Shown: in pieces, positions 1-7,451 of the stretch
How positions within the stretch are numbered: the first letter of the stretch is position 1
Layout of the letters: every line of letters begins with the position of its first letter
Assembly: GCF_008728195.1 (NCBI RefSeq)
Contig: NZ_CP031600.1
Location: 1 to 64,000, forward strand
Length of the DNA stretch: 64,000 nt
Direction: 5' to 3'
DNA from: Roseovarius indicus
Lineage (GTDB): Bacteria > Pseudomonadota > Alphaproteobacteria > Rhodobacterales > Rhodobacteraceae
The notes under the pieces: generated by a model
What the model saw: the letters and a program-made list of their open reading frames with translations, nothing else
Told to the model about the DNA's origin: nothing
The model's database searches: none
Made by a program: the position numbers and the translations under genes

Positions 1-1056
1 ATGGCATTTACAAAACTGTCGATCGATGCCGCAGGTGCTGATGCAACCCGCGGCTCATTTCCCCCATCCGAAACCGACGTCTGGACCATCTTCAGGGCTC
101 TGAGAGATGCCCGCAGCGTGTTTGGTCTACGTCCTGGCCACATACAGACACTTCAAGCCATGCTCAGTTTCCTGAAGCCTGGCCATGGCGAAACGGTTTT
201 TGCGTCGAACAATTCAATCTGCCGGCGCGTTGGCGGAATCGACGAACGGACACTCCGCAGGCACATCAACCGTTTCGTTGAACTCGGATTCATCAAGCGC
301 AATGACAGCTCAAACCGAAAGCGCTACCGCGTTCGCTCGTCCGGCGGGGAGTGCATCAGTTATGGATTGTCTCTCGCCCCCCTGCTCCAACGTGCAAGCG
401 AGCTTATCGCCATCGCGCAAGAGATGGAGAATAACCGGCGTGATCGGATATTTGTCCGCAAACAGATCCTTACAAAGCTCGCCCATTTGGAAGAGTACGA
501 TCCCAGCAACGCATTCATCAACTACGCACGGAGAGCTCTACGCAGGAAGCTAAGCCTCCCCGAATACCACGCTCTGCTCGCCAGTACAGATGCAGAATGC
601 CAGAGTTTATCTACCCCAGATGACCCACCAGAAACTATGGAATTGCCCGCCAATAACGGACAAACTGTCCGGCACCAATCTAAGTCTAAAAAAGAAAAAA
701 AAGATTTAGATAACGACGTAGCCGATGAAGAACTGAAGCCACACTTGCTGACCTCAGTCTGCGATCAGGCAACATCCTTCTCCACAGAGAAACTTAGAAA
801 CTGGTTGGACATTGAAAACCATGCTCGAACACTTGCACCCATGATGGGCATTCATCCAGAAACATTCGAGAAAGCCAAGAATGCTGTAGGAGTTCAGAAA
901 GCGTCATGCGCGATCTTCATCATGCTACAGCTTGGAAAACGCATCAGGGATTTCGGGGCGTATTTTCACAGTATCACCCTGGGTCAAAGGCAAAACCAAT
1001 TTGATCCACTAGCTTTGATCAAGCGACTGTCCGAAACCAATGAGCGAATTGTCTAA
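1..1056 (+). CDS. repC: Plasmid replication initiator RepC (repABC type)
   Basis: RepC proteins start replication of repABC plasmids by binding an origin that lies inside their own gene. The 351-residue product has the family's N-terminal winged-helix region (about residues 45-110, with NNSICRRVGGIDERTLRRHI around 70-90), a basic linker rich in Lys near residue 230, and a conserved C-terminal domain ending in a GKRIRDFGAYFHSI-like segment. It is a little shorter than many RepC proteins (about 400 residues). The ATG is the first base of the window, so repA and repB, which normally precede it, would lie outside; the record may also have been rotated to this gene. Base composition is more AT-rich than the following genes. 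Two perfect palindromes follow the stop codon directly. Family assignment is confident; compatibility group cannot be judged. Confidence 0.9.
   Translation: MAFTKLSIDAAGADATRGSFPPSETDVWTIFRALRDARSVFGLRPGHIQTLQAMLSFLKPGHGETVFASNNSICRRVGGIDERTLRRHINRFVELGFIKRNDSSNRKRYRVRSSGGECISYGLSLAPLLQRASELIAIAQEMENNRRDRIFVRKQILTKLAHLEEYDPSNAFINYARRALRRKLSLPEYHALLASTDAECQSLSTPDDPPETMELPANNGQTVRHQSKSKKEKKDLDNDVADEELKPHLLTSVCDQATSFSTEKLRNWLDIENHARTLAPMMGIHPETFEKAKNAVGVQKASCAIFIMLQLGKRIRDFGAYFHSITLGQRQNQFDPLALIKRLSETNERIV
678..714. other. AT-rich tract inside repC, possible replication origin
   Basis: A run of A and T with almost no C or G lies in the linker-coding part of repC (Lys-rich at protein level). In studied repABC plasmids the origin is inside repC in an AT-rich stretch. 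That makes this the best candidate for strand opening, but the assignment is by position and composition only. Confidence 0.4.
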
Positions 1057-1057
1057 T

Positions 1058-1073
1058 GTCCACCGCGGTGGAC
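1058..1073. repeat. 16-bp perfect palindrome, copy 1 (possible parS or incompatibility site)
   Basis: The sequence GTCCACCGCGGTGGAC begins two bases after the repC stop codon and equals its own reverse complement. The same 16 bases recur 109 bp further on. Perfect palindromes near repABC genes are often RepB (ParB-like) binding sites, so a centromere role is likely but not shown here. Confidence 0.6.
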
Positions 1074-1160
1074 TTCAAACGGGAAGCGGCGCTTATGGCA
1101 GCCACAACTGTCCAAACGCACCTAGCGGCGCGTGGTGGTTGTTCAGTTTACCTCAGACCA

Positions 1161-1188
1161 GCACTTGTCCACCGCGGTGGACAAGTGC
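1161..1188. repeat. 28-bp perfect palindrome, copy 2 (possible parS)
   Basis: The half-site GCACTTGTCCACCG is followed directly by its exact reverse complement, giving 28 palindromic bases centred between 1174 and 1175. Its core is the same 16-mer as at 1058-1073. It lies between repC and the convergent Fic gene, so it could also work as a bidirectional hairpin, although no T-run follows it. Confidence 0.6.
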
Positions 1189-1268
1189 CACACGAGCGAC
1201 CCTTGATGGAAATCTCGCCACCCATGAAAGAAATCGGCGGTCAGGCATTACACCCTAAATCCCTAGAG

Positions 1269-2471
1269 TTATTGTGGGAGGTCGCCATCTCCAAACAGGT
1301 TTGGAAAGAGCCGCTCTCGATAATCCAACGGAAACGCCAATCGAACAGGCGTTTTCGGCGAGGCGGAAGTCAGGTATCCAGCGGCGGTCAGTTTACTCAG
1401 CGTGTTGCGAGCCGTACGCTCGGACGTCTTGAGCACAATCTGCGCGTCGCCACGTTCCAGTGCGCCATGCCGAAGAACCGCCGAGATCAGTTCCGGTGCG
1501 CGCTTGTCATCGATGGTATCTGCAATAAGACGACGATACCGCTGGTCCAATCCGCCGAGATCGAACAATCTTGCTGAGAAAGTGATCTGGTCGAGCGTCA
1601 CCTTTAGGAACCATTCACTGAACGTCTTCAGTGCCGCTTCTGACAGGTTCCCACGTCCGTCGCGGTCTCCGCGGCGTGGGCTGTCAGCCAGATCCATCAT
1701 CCGTTTGTACTCGCCCCGATCGATTAGCCCGCGGGCCAGCCCACGTGATGCAGACCAGAGCCCTTGGCCACCAATGCCGGCTGTGAGGGCCATGGCATGA
1801 GACATCAGTCTGCTGACACGGCCGTTACCATCCGGGAAAGGGTGGATGTAGTTCAGCCGGTGATGCGCAGACGCGATTGCAATGATCCGTCCACTCGAAG
1901 ACCGCGCCGCAATCTGAAACCGTTTGTCAAAGTGATCCATGAATGCCGCGACCCGTGACGATGACGGAGGTAGGTGGCGCCCGACCGCAACTTCCCGATC
2001 GTCATCCTGACGCATGCGTCCTGGAACGAAGGGCTCTTGTGTTCCGTCGGGATGTTCGACGACCCGAAACTCATCAGGCATCTCGTCGTAGAAGCTTTTA
2101 TGGACCCAAGTCAGGAATTCCACAGATGTGGGGCGGGGCAGGGTGCCTATGCGATGCATCTCGTCGATGGCCCGTTGAACGATGACGTGCGCCCGGGCCT
2201 CAAGGGCGAGAGGGCGGGTTTCTTCCTCAAGCTCGGCGCCAGCCAGCGCCCTTTCGATGTCGCGGGGGCGTGTGTTGTGTCCTTCGATCAGGTTGGAGTA
2301 GTAGCAGTTCATCACGCGGACGAGATCGGCAAGCTCGGCGGCGCTGTCAGGATGCAGCCCCTGTCCGAGCCCGGTGGCTTCCCTCTGGATGTCGACCGAA
2401 AGGTCTGCCAATTCTGTGGGAATTTGCTCCGCGAAGAAGCAGGGTTCGATCCTGGCGGGTGTTTCCAGCAT
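1269..2471 (-). CDS. Fic-domain protein (AMPylase-like) with N-terminal inhibitory motif
   Basis: Fic enzymes transfer a nucleotide moiety, usually AMP, to a hydroxyl group on a target protein. The core motif HPFPDGNGRVSR is present at about residues 210-221 with the catalytic His, the acidic metal ligand and both Arg. An intact inhibitory motif of the form S-x-x-x-E-G is seen as SNLIEG (about 59-64), placing it among Fic proteins that carry their own autoinhibitory helix. The C-terminus (about 330-400) resembles a winged helix, as in many 350-400 residue Fic proteins. I chose the ATG at 2471, preceded by GGAAGAT, over an upstream GTG at 2516; this gives 400 residues. No separate antitoxin gene is next to it. 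It converges on repC, and a plasmid-maintenance role is possible. Confidence 0.85.
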   Translation of the reverse strand: MLETPARIEPCFFAEQIPTELADLSVDIQREATGLGQGLHPDSAAELADLVRVMNCYYSNLIEGHNTRPRDIERALAGAELEEETRPLALEARAHVIVQRAIDEMHRIGTLPRPTSVEFLTWVHKSFYDEMPDEFRVVEHPDGTQEPFVPGRMRQDDDREVAVGRHLPPSSSRVAAFMDHFDKRFQIAARSSSGRIIAIASAHHRLNYIHPFPDGNGRVSRLMSHAMALTAGIGGQGLWSASRGLARGLIDRGEYKRMMDLADSPRRGDRDGRGNLSEAALKTFSEWFLKVTLDQITFSARLFDLGGLDQRYRRLIADTIDDKRAPELISAVLRHGALERGDAQIVLKTSERTARNTLSKLTAAGYLTSASPKTPVRLAFPLDYRERLFPNLFGDGDLPQ

Positions 2472-2946
2472 TTTTGCCGATCTTCCATGTTTGCAAAGTA
2501 GTTGAAAAACATACACATTTTGGAGCCGAAGGCAAGGTTTTGCCGATGTGCGTTGCCGACCTTGTATGCCGATCTAAAATTGCTGCATGAAATCAATGGT
2601 TTCGGTAGATGCGCCAGAACAGAACCCTCTGTTGAGGACTCGTTGGTTTAAGAAAGTCAGAGCCTGTCTTGCCTGTTGAAGGGCATTCCCAAGGCTTCAG
2701 TCAGACCGAAGAACCTTGCCCGGTTGCCAGTTGACGCGGCCGGTGCGGGTGTCCGCGACGACAACCACTGGGCGCAGATCGCGACCACAGCGCTGGTTGT
2801 CACCTTACAAGCATTGCGCTGGCGAAGTGGCGTCTCCGGGTGGGAATCTGCGGGGAATGGTTGAGAAGGCCGGGGCGGGGGAGCTGCATCTGGAGCGCAG
2901 CTTCTATGGCAGGCTCAGCGGGCAGGCGGTATGATAGCGCGGGGGC
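2472..2946. other. Intergenic stretch with no recognised gene
   Basis: This interval between the Fic gene (promoter side) and the 3' end of the recombinase gene holds only short open frames with no recognisable domain. It presumably carries the Fic promoter, for which I see no clear consensus. Nothing else is supported. Confidence 0.5.
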
Positions 2947-4095
2947 TCAAAGACCGGCGGCCTTGGTTAGGTTCACCCGGAACCGGTCGCGTCGGCGCTG
3001 GTAGCGGCGGGTCATCTCGGCCGAGGCGTGACCAAGCTGCTTCTGGACGTAGCGTTCATCAACCTCTGCCGAACTGGCGAGGCCGGCGCGCAGCGAGTGA
3101 CCGGAGAACAGCGCCAGGCGGTCTTTCTCAGGCAGCTCGGACCGGATGCCTGCATCGAGGACCGTGCGCTTGATCAGGCGGGCGACATGCTTGTCCGAGA
3201 GCCGGGTTTCGAGGGCGCGTTTCCCGTCGCGCGACGTCCGCACAAAGACCGGCCCAAAATCGATCTTCGCGAAGTGGAGCCATTGCTCGAGCGCATTGAC
3301 CGGGCAGGTCTGGTCGCTGGACCCTCGGCCGATCTCGACCTCACGCCAGCCGGTCTTGGCGTTGAGCGTCAGCGCGGCGCCTTCGTCGAGGATCTCGATC
3401 CAGCCACCGCTGTCCGGGGTGTCGTCCTTGTGGACGTCAAGGCTGACGATCTCGGAGCGCCGGAGCCCGCCGGCGTAGCCGATCAGCAGGATCGCCCTGT
3501 CCCGGAGACCGCGGAGATCGACGGGCAGAGTGGCCACCATCGCGAGGATGTCCTCGGCCAGGATTGCCGCTTTCTGCACAGGCGGGCGCGCGTGCTTTCG
3601 CTTGATCCCGGCCAGCACCGTCGCGATGTGGCGGTTCTTGCGATCGAGGACGAAGCCCCGTTGCGCATAGTTCCAGGCGAGGCCCGACAGGCGACGCTCG
3701 ATCGTCGAGACCGACAGGGGTCGGGACGCCGACTGCGAAGGGGATCCACCTGTTGGTGCGGCCAGGTCGGTCAGATAAAGGCCGATCATCTCGGGAGAGG
3801 GGGGCAGGGGGTCCGTGCCTTTCAGCCTGCACCAGCGTGCGAAGTGCTTCCAGTCGGCGGCATAGGCCTTGTTGGTGTTCTCGGCCGTCGAGGCCTTGGC
3901 GTAGTCGCGGGCTGTATCGACCAGCCGATCGAGCGTGCCGGAGCCCGCGATATGGGCGGGCAGAGCGATCCCATCGCCACTTGCAGACTCTCTCTCGTCG
4001 CGCTCGTCACCGTGCGGCGCTTCATGGGGCGCTGAGCTCGAAATCCCAGCCTTAGAGGCTGATTTTGTACTGTTGTTTGTGAGACTGCGGGCCAT
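2947..4095 (-). CDS. Tyrosine recombinase / phage-type integrase
   Basis: A site-specific recombinase of the XerC/XerD and integrase superfamily, cutting DNA through a 3'-phosphotyrosine. The N-terminal SAM-like core-binding domain covers about residues 55-170 and the catalytic domain about 180-380. All catalytic positions are visible: Arg in GGLRRSEI (about 212), Lys in NAKTG (about 247), His and Arg in HSLRAG (about 333 and 336), His in LGHAS (about 356) and Tyr in RRYQRR (about 365). The first 50 residues are a polar, Ser- and charge-rich extension. A near-perfect 11-3-11 inverted repeat lies 22 bp upstream of the start codon and is a natural candidate for its site. It is divergent from the DUF1403-like/ScpB pair, so it could serve plasmid multimer resolution or integration. 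Confidence 0.9.
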   Translation of the reverse strand: MARSLTNNSTKSASKAGISSSAPHEAPHGDERDERESASGDGIALPAHIAGSGTLDRLVDTARDYAKASTAENTNKAYAADWKHFARWCRLKGTDPLPPSPEMIGLYLTDLAAPTGGSPSQSASRPLSVSTIERRLSGLAWNYAQRGFVLDRKNRHIATVLAGIKRKHARPPVQKAAILAEDILAMVATLPVDLRGLRDRAILLIGYAGGLRRSEIVSLDVHKDDTPDSGGWIEILDEGAALTLNAKTGWREVEIGRGSSDQTCPVNALEQWLHFAKIDFGPVFVRTSRDGKRALETRLSDKHVARLIKRTVLDAGIRSELPEKDRLALFSGHSLRAGLASSAEVDERYVQKQLGHASAEMTRRYQRRRDRFRVNLTKAAGL

Positions 4096-4116
4096 TTTCG
4101 CAGCCTACATTTTTAC

Positions 4117-4141
4117 GTCCGATAAGGCAACCTTATTGGAC
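4117..4141. repeat. 11-3-11 inverted repeat upstream of the recombinase gene
   Basis: The arms GTCCGATAAGG and CCTTATTGGAC are separated by CAA and are inverted copies with one mismatch. The repeat sits in the 124-bp divergent region between the recombinase and the DUF1403-like gene. The arm length equals that of tyrosine-recombinase sites, but the 3-bp spacer is shorter than the usual 6-8 bp, so an operator is equally possible. Confidence 0.55.
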
Positions 4142-4219
4142 ATGACTTGGACCGGTAAGGCGGGGCGGTTGTTGCGCTATTTTCTGGCGGAAAGCGCCGC
4201 GCCAATGTAGGCTTCGGGC

Positions 4220-5104
4220 ATGACATTTGCCCGGCCGGATCATATCAGCGACGTCGACACGTTACCCCGGATGCCCACCTGGGTCACCTTCGCACGTGTT
4301 GAAACCCCTGAAGATGTTGCGTTTTTGTCGGGCGCGGCGCTGAACCACCTGCATGTTGTGCTGGGGCACGAGGAGGTGCCCCAAGCCTTGTTGCGGGATC
4401 GGCTCGCGCTGCGTGCGGCCGAGGCCTGTATGGTGTTTTCGGGGCGCCCTGAGCGGGCAGGGGAGCTACGCGACGCGGTGCACCTGCTGCGTCCCGGCGA
4501 TCTACCGGGACCGGCCGGTGAAACCTGCCTCGCCTGGCGGCGTGCGGTGGAGCTGCCGGTGTCGATCAAGGCTTTGGGTCGAGCCTTGCCGGCCTCCAAG
4601 CTGGGCCAGATTGCCGCGTGGCTCGATGCGGGAAAGGGGGCACCGGTGACTCGTACCGCGATGGTGCTGGAGGCGGTGCTGACGGAGGCGCCGCGCGCTG
4701 ACGTAGCTTCGCTGGTCCTCGCGGATGCGGCTCTCGCCCAAACATTCGGTTGGGATCATCTCGTGCCGTTGTTGGCCGCGGGTCTGAAACATGCCGACCT
4801 GCGCAAGCAGGGCGACGATTTGCGTCTCGCCTGTCATCGGGCACTCATCTTATCGGCGGTCGAGGCTGTGCGTCTCTCCGCCGACCTCGCGCGTCGGGCG
4901 GCACACCTAAAGGCCGTTGCGCCAAAGCTTCGCGCCAAGGGAGCGGATGCCGCTGTCGAGATGTTCCTCACCTGCGATGCCGTGGCACCTTTGGCCTTGC
5001 CCTTGCCGGATCGCGCCGCGCGGCGGCTTTGCGACCGGTTGGTCGATCTCGGCGCGGTGCGCGAGCTAACCGGGCGAGACACTTTCCGGCTCTACGGGGT
5101 GTAG
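4220..5104 (+). CDS. DUF1403-family-like protein, function unknown
   Basis: The 294-residue protein resembles the DUF1403 family, found mainly in Rhodobacterales and often on plasmids. It is an all-alpha, Ala- and Leu-rich soluble protein with no signal peptide, no membrane segment and no catalytic motif that I can see. It starts with MTFARPDHISDVDTLPRMPTW and ends two codons' width before scpB, so the two genes are very probably co-transcribed and perhaps co-translated. The association with an ScpB homologue and a recombinase suggests a DNA maintenance role, which is inference from neighbours only. The family call is from memory of its sequence pattern and should be treated as moderately certain. 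Confidence 0.65.
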   Translation: MTFARPDHISDVDTLPRMPTWVTFARVETPEDVAFLSGAALNHLHVVLGHEEVPQALLRDRLALRAAEACMVFSGRPERAGELRDAVHLLRPGDLPGPAGETCLAWRRAVELPVSIKALGRALPASKLGQIAAWLDAGKGAPVTRTAMVLEAVLTEAPRADVASLVLADAALAQTFGWDHLVPLLAAGLKHADLRKQGDDLRLACHRALILSAVEAVRLSADLARRAAHLKAVAPKLRAKGADAAVEMFLTCDAVAPLALPLPDRAARRLCDRLVDLGAVRELTGRDTFRLYGV

Positions 5105-5106
5105 CG

Positions 5107-5703
5107 ATGGCGAAGGATCGTTCAGAGCCGGACCTGGACCGTGAGTTGGCCGACCTGCCGCCTGAGCTGCGCTGGCGGGAATGGATGCGCCGGATCGAGG
5201 CGGTGCTCTTTGCGTCGGCCTCGCCAGTGCCGCGCGAGGACCTGGTCCGCGTGGTGGGGCAGGGGGCCTCGGTCGATCTGCTGGTAGAGGACCTTGCCGC
5301 CGATCTGGAGGGGCGGGCTTTTGAAGTTGCGCAGGTCGCTGGCGGTTGGATGTTCCGGACCCGGGCGGCCTACGCCCCCGCAATCCGCGCGGCGGCAGAT
5401 GTCGGGGATCAACTGCTGGACCTGAGCGAATTCGACGTCGCGGTCCTAGCAGCCATCGCCTATCACCAGCCGATCACCCGCGACGGGTTGAAGGACATCT
5501 TCGGCAAGGAGATCAGCCGTGACCTGATCGGACGGCTGCATGCCCGCGACTTGATCGGGACCGGGCCAAGGTCGCCGCGCCGCGGTGCGCCCTACACCTT
5601 TGTGACGACCGAGCAGTTCCTTGTTGCATTTGATCTGGAGACTCTCGCGGATCTGCCAGAGCGGGAGCAGTTGGAGGACGCAGGTCTGGATGGCGGGTCA
5701 TAG
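5107..5703 (+). CDS. scpB: ScpB-family winged-helix protein (segregation and condensation)
   Basis: ScpB proteins are dimers of two winged-helix domains that, with ScpA, form the kleisin part of bacterial condensin (SMC-ScpAB). The 198-residue product shows the pattern: RRIEAVLFASASPVPREDL (first winged helix), GGWMFRTRAAYAP, then LDLSEFDVAVLAAIAYHQPITRDGL with EISRDLIGRLHARDLI (second winged helix) and a RRGAPYTFVTTEQFL segment. The ATG is 2 bp after the preceding stop codon. No scpA or smc is nearby, so this is a plasmid-borne orphan ScpB-like protein. It may work with the chromosomal condensin or have taken on another partner such as the DUF1403-like neighbour. Confidence 0.85.
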   Translation: MAKDRSEPDLDRELADLPPELRWREWMRRIEAVLFASASPVPREDLVRVVGQGASVDLLVEDLAADLEGRAFEVAQVAGGWMFRTRAAYAPAIRAAADVGDQLLDLSEFDVAVLAAIAYHQPITRDGLKDIFGKEISRDLIGRLHARDLIGTGPRSPRRGAPYTFVTTEQFLVAFDLETLADLPEREQLEDAGLDGGS

Positions 5704-5798
5704 GAATGGTTGCGGGCTGGCGATCCCCGTATTGGCCAAACGGTGAGGCATGTCGTGGACATTTCGTGACGCTCTCAGTCGTGACTTGTTGAGAGAAC

Positions 5799-6037
5799 TC
5801 AGGCTTCGATCCTGAGCCCTCTGAACAGAGTTTCCCAAGGGGCCCCATCCTCGGTCATCGCGCCCGGTTCCAGGTTTGCTATGTTCTCGTCGATGACTGC
5901 GTTGTGGTAGTTCTTGAGCCAGCTGTATTTGCGCCGCACCGTCGCGTTGGGACTGTCGGCGAGACCGCTCTCCACCAACGTTTTGTGCCTACCCAGAAAC
6001 TCGATCCAGCCGGCGTATTCGCCGTCGAGCTCGCTGA
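5799..6037 (-). pseudogene. 3' part of an unidentified gene split by an IS5-type element
   Basis: An open frame encodes a C-terminus beginning LSELDGEYAGWIEFLGRHKT and ending FRGLRIEA. Upstream it runs into the inserted element at 6038-6968. If the element and one copy of the 3-bp duplication TGA are removed, the frame continues without a break into 6972-7148 (reading LRASLSELDGEYAGW across the junction). I do not recognise the protein; it is polar, helical and has no visible motif. The 5' end is also lost, at the ISKra4-related stub at 7149. Confidence 0.7.
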
Positions 6038-6968
6038 GAGTCCGATTCAAAATGGAGTGAGGCTTTTCAAGCCCTTGCGAGTAGCCTTGTCATGCGCCTG
6101 ATATGCGCGATGATAATCCAGGCTTCGGCACTCTCGATGGTTTTCTCCCAATCCTTTGCCAGGCGGCGGCATTTGCCGAGCCAAGCGAAGGTGCGCTCGA
6201 CCACCCATCTTCGGGGCAAGACCTCGAACCCAACGGTCGTGTCCGAGCGTTTCACGATCTGAATGACCCAGCGGCCGATGCCGGTCAGAGCGTCGCGCAG
6301 CTTTGGACCGGCATATCCACCGTCCGCAAACACATGACGCAGTTTCGGAGCCTCCCGGGCCAGTTGACGGAACACTTCAGGCGCACCGTCACGATCCTGA
6401 ATGCTGGCGGCATGAACGCGCAGCGCGATCAGGTGGCCACAGGTGTCGGTCATGATGTGGCGCTTGCGGCCCTTGATCCGCTTACCGGCATCATAGCCGC
6501 TAACCCCGCCGTTTTCAGTGGTTTTCACGCTCTGGCTGTCGATCACACCGGCTGTAGGCGCGCTGGTCCGGCCTTCTGCCCGCCGCGCTGTCGCAACCAG
6601 CGTACGGTTGATTTCAGCAAGCAGACCGTTGTTACGCCAACCGTAGAAATAATAACGCACGGTCGAAACAGGCGGAAAATCCTTCGGTAAAAGCGACCAT
6701 GCGCACCCCGATGCAGCAACATATTGGATTGCGTCCCAGACAAGGCGAAGTTCGACCTCCCGTGGCCTGCCAAGCGGGTTAGCGCCGGGCAGGAGTGGTG
6801 CAACAATCTCCCATTCCTCATCTGTTACATCACTTGCATATCGTGGTGCGGTGCGTTCATATCGGTTGCGGGTGAGTTCAGTCCAGGCCATTTCGAGCTC
6901 CGTTCAGTTGTGCAACCGAACAGAATCATAACCTGCTGAATTCACCCAACTCATTTCCGATCAGGCTC
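6038..6968 (-). mobile_element. IS5-family element, IS1031-like group
   Basis: The element is 931 bp. Its ends are imperfect inverted repeats: GAGTCCGATTCAAAATGGAG at the left and GAGCCTGATCGGAAATGAGT as read inward from the right. It is flanked by the 3-bp direct repeat TGA (6035-6037 and 6969-6971), fitting the TNA target preference of the IS1031-like group. It carries one intact transposase gene. Confidence 0.85.
6067..6891 (-). CDS. IS5-family transposase
   Basis: A DDE transposase of 274 residues. An N-terminal helix-turn-helix-like part contains DVTDEEWEIVAPLLPG. The catalytic Asp of the first motif lies in GVIDSQSVKT, the second in VFADGGYAG, and the Glu in RWVVERTFAWLGKCRRLAKD, the signature of the IS1031-like branch. 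The frame is complete and the element has both ends, so it may still be active. It is the only gene of the element at 6038-6968. Confidence 0.9.
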   Translation of the reverse strand: MAWTELTRNRYERTAPRYASDVTDEEWEIVAPLLPGANPLGRPREVELRLVWDAIQYVAASGCAWSLLPKDFPPVSTVRYYFYGWRNNGLLAEINRTLVATARRAEGRTSAPTAGVIDSQSVKTTENGGVSGYDAGKRIKGRKRHIMTDTCGHLIALRVHAASIQDRDGAPEVFRQLAREAPKLRHVFADGGYAGPKLRDALTGIGRWVIQIVKRSDTTVGFEVLPRRWVVERTFAWLGKCRRLAKDWEKTIESAEAWIIIAHIRRMTRLLARA

Positions 6969-6971
6969 TGA

Positions 6972-7148
6972 GACTGGCCCGAAGATAATCGATGTAGTGG
7001 AGGCCTGACTCATCCTGGCGCAGGAGGTTGTTCAGGTGACGCTCTTCATCCTCATAGGAATGTCCTTCCCGCCAGAGCGTTTGGTCCTGCCGGTGGCGTT
7101 CGATGACATCTTCATGGATCGCAATGCGCGGGAAGATCACCTCGCCTT
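6972..7148 (-). pseudogene. Middle part of the unidentified gene split by the IS5-type element
   Basis: The frame encodes a segment including IAIHEDVIERHRQDQTLWRE and LNNLLRQDESGLHYIDYLRA and joins exactly to 5799-6037 once the inserted element is removed. It is cut at 7148 by the ISKra4-related stub, so the start of the gene is missing from the window. The segment is highly charged and predicted helical. No function can be given. Confidence 0.6.
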
Positions 7149-7450
7149 GGGAGTGGGCAAAACTTGGGGGTCAGGCTGCTGCTCTGCGGTATGCGCCAGT
7201 CAATTGCCCATCAAGAACGGCGGCCCGCACGATGGCAACGTGATGCGCGCCCTTGGGTGACCATCTCATGCGTCGGCGTTTTCCCATGCGTGTGTTGCCG
7301 ATGTCGTCCACGCAGCCTTCAGCACGGGACGAGGAGATCGGAAGATCATTGCGATATCGCCGCCCAAAGTTGGTGTCGCGTAGCCCTTTATTGTGAGATG
7401 AGAAATCCAACGAAATCAACGGCGGGAGTGGGCAAAACCTGGGGGTGTCT
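7149..7450 (-). mobile_element. Truncated unit: fragment A plus 27-bp end of IS-K
   Basis: 7149-7423 is an inverted copy of fragment A: the end GGGAGTGGGCAAAACTTGGG, the last codons of a second ISKra4-family transposase (7171-7373, minus strand) and a 50-bp transposon terminus. 7424-7450 is the first 27 bp of the 5' end of IS-K, ending in GTGTCT. The rest of that IS-K copy is missing, and a complete IS-K in the opposite orientation starts 2 bp later. It is a relic of an earlier unit. Confidence 0.8.
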
Positions 7451-7451
7451 G

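Noticed and set aside
1056..1577. 173-codon plus-strand frame after repC
   Set aside because: It overlaps the Fic gene on the other strand, has no recognisable domain and contains the palindromes; Fic coding is far better supported.
3028..4035. Long plus-strand frame opposite the tyrosine recombinase
   Set aside because: Antisense shadow of a high-GC gene; the recombinase has all catalytic residues on the minus strand.
4750..5106. In-frame upward extension of scpB
   Set aside because: It would overlap the DUF1403-like gene by more than 350 bp; the ATG at 5107 gives a normal ScpB length.
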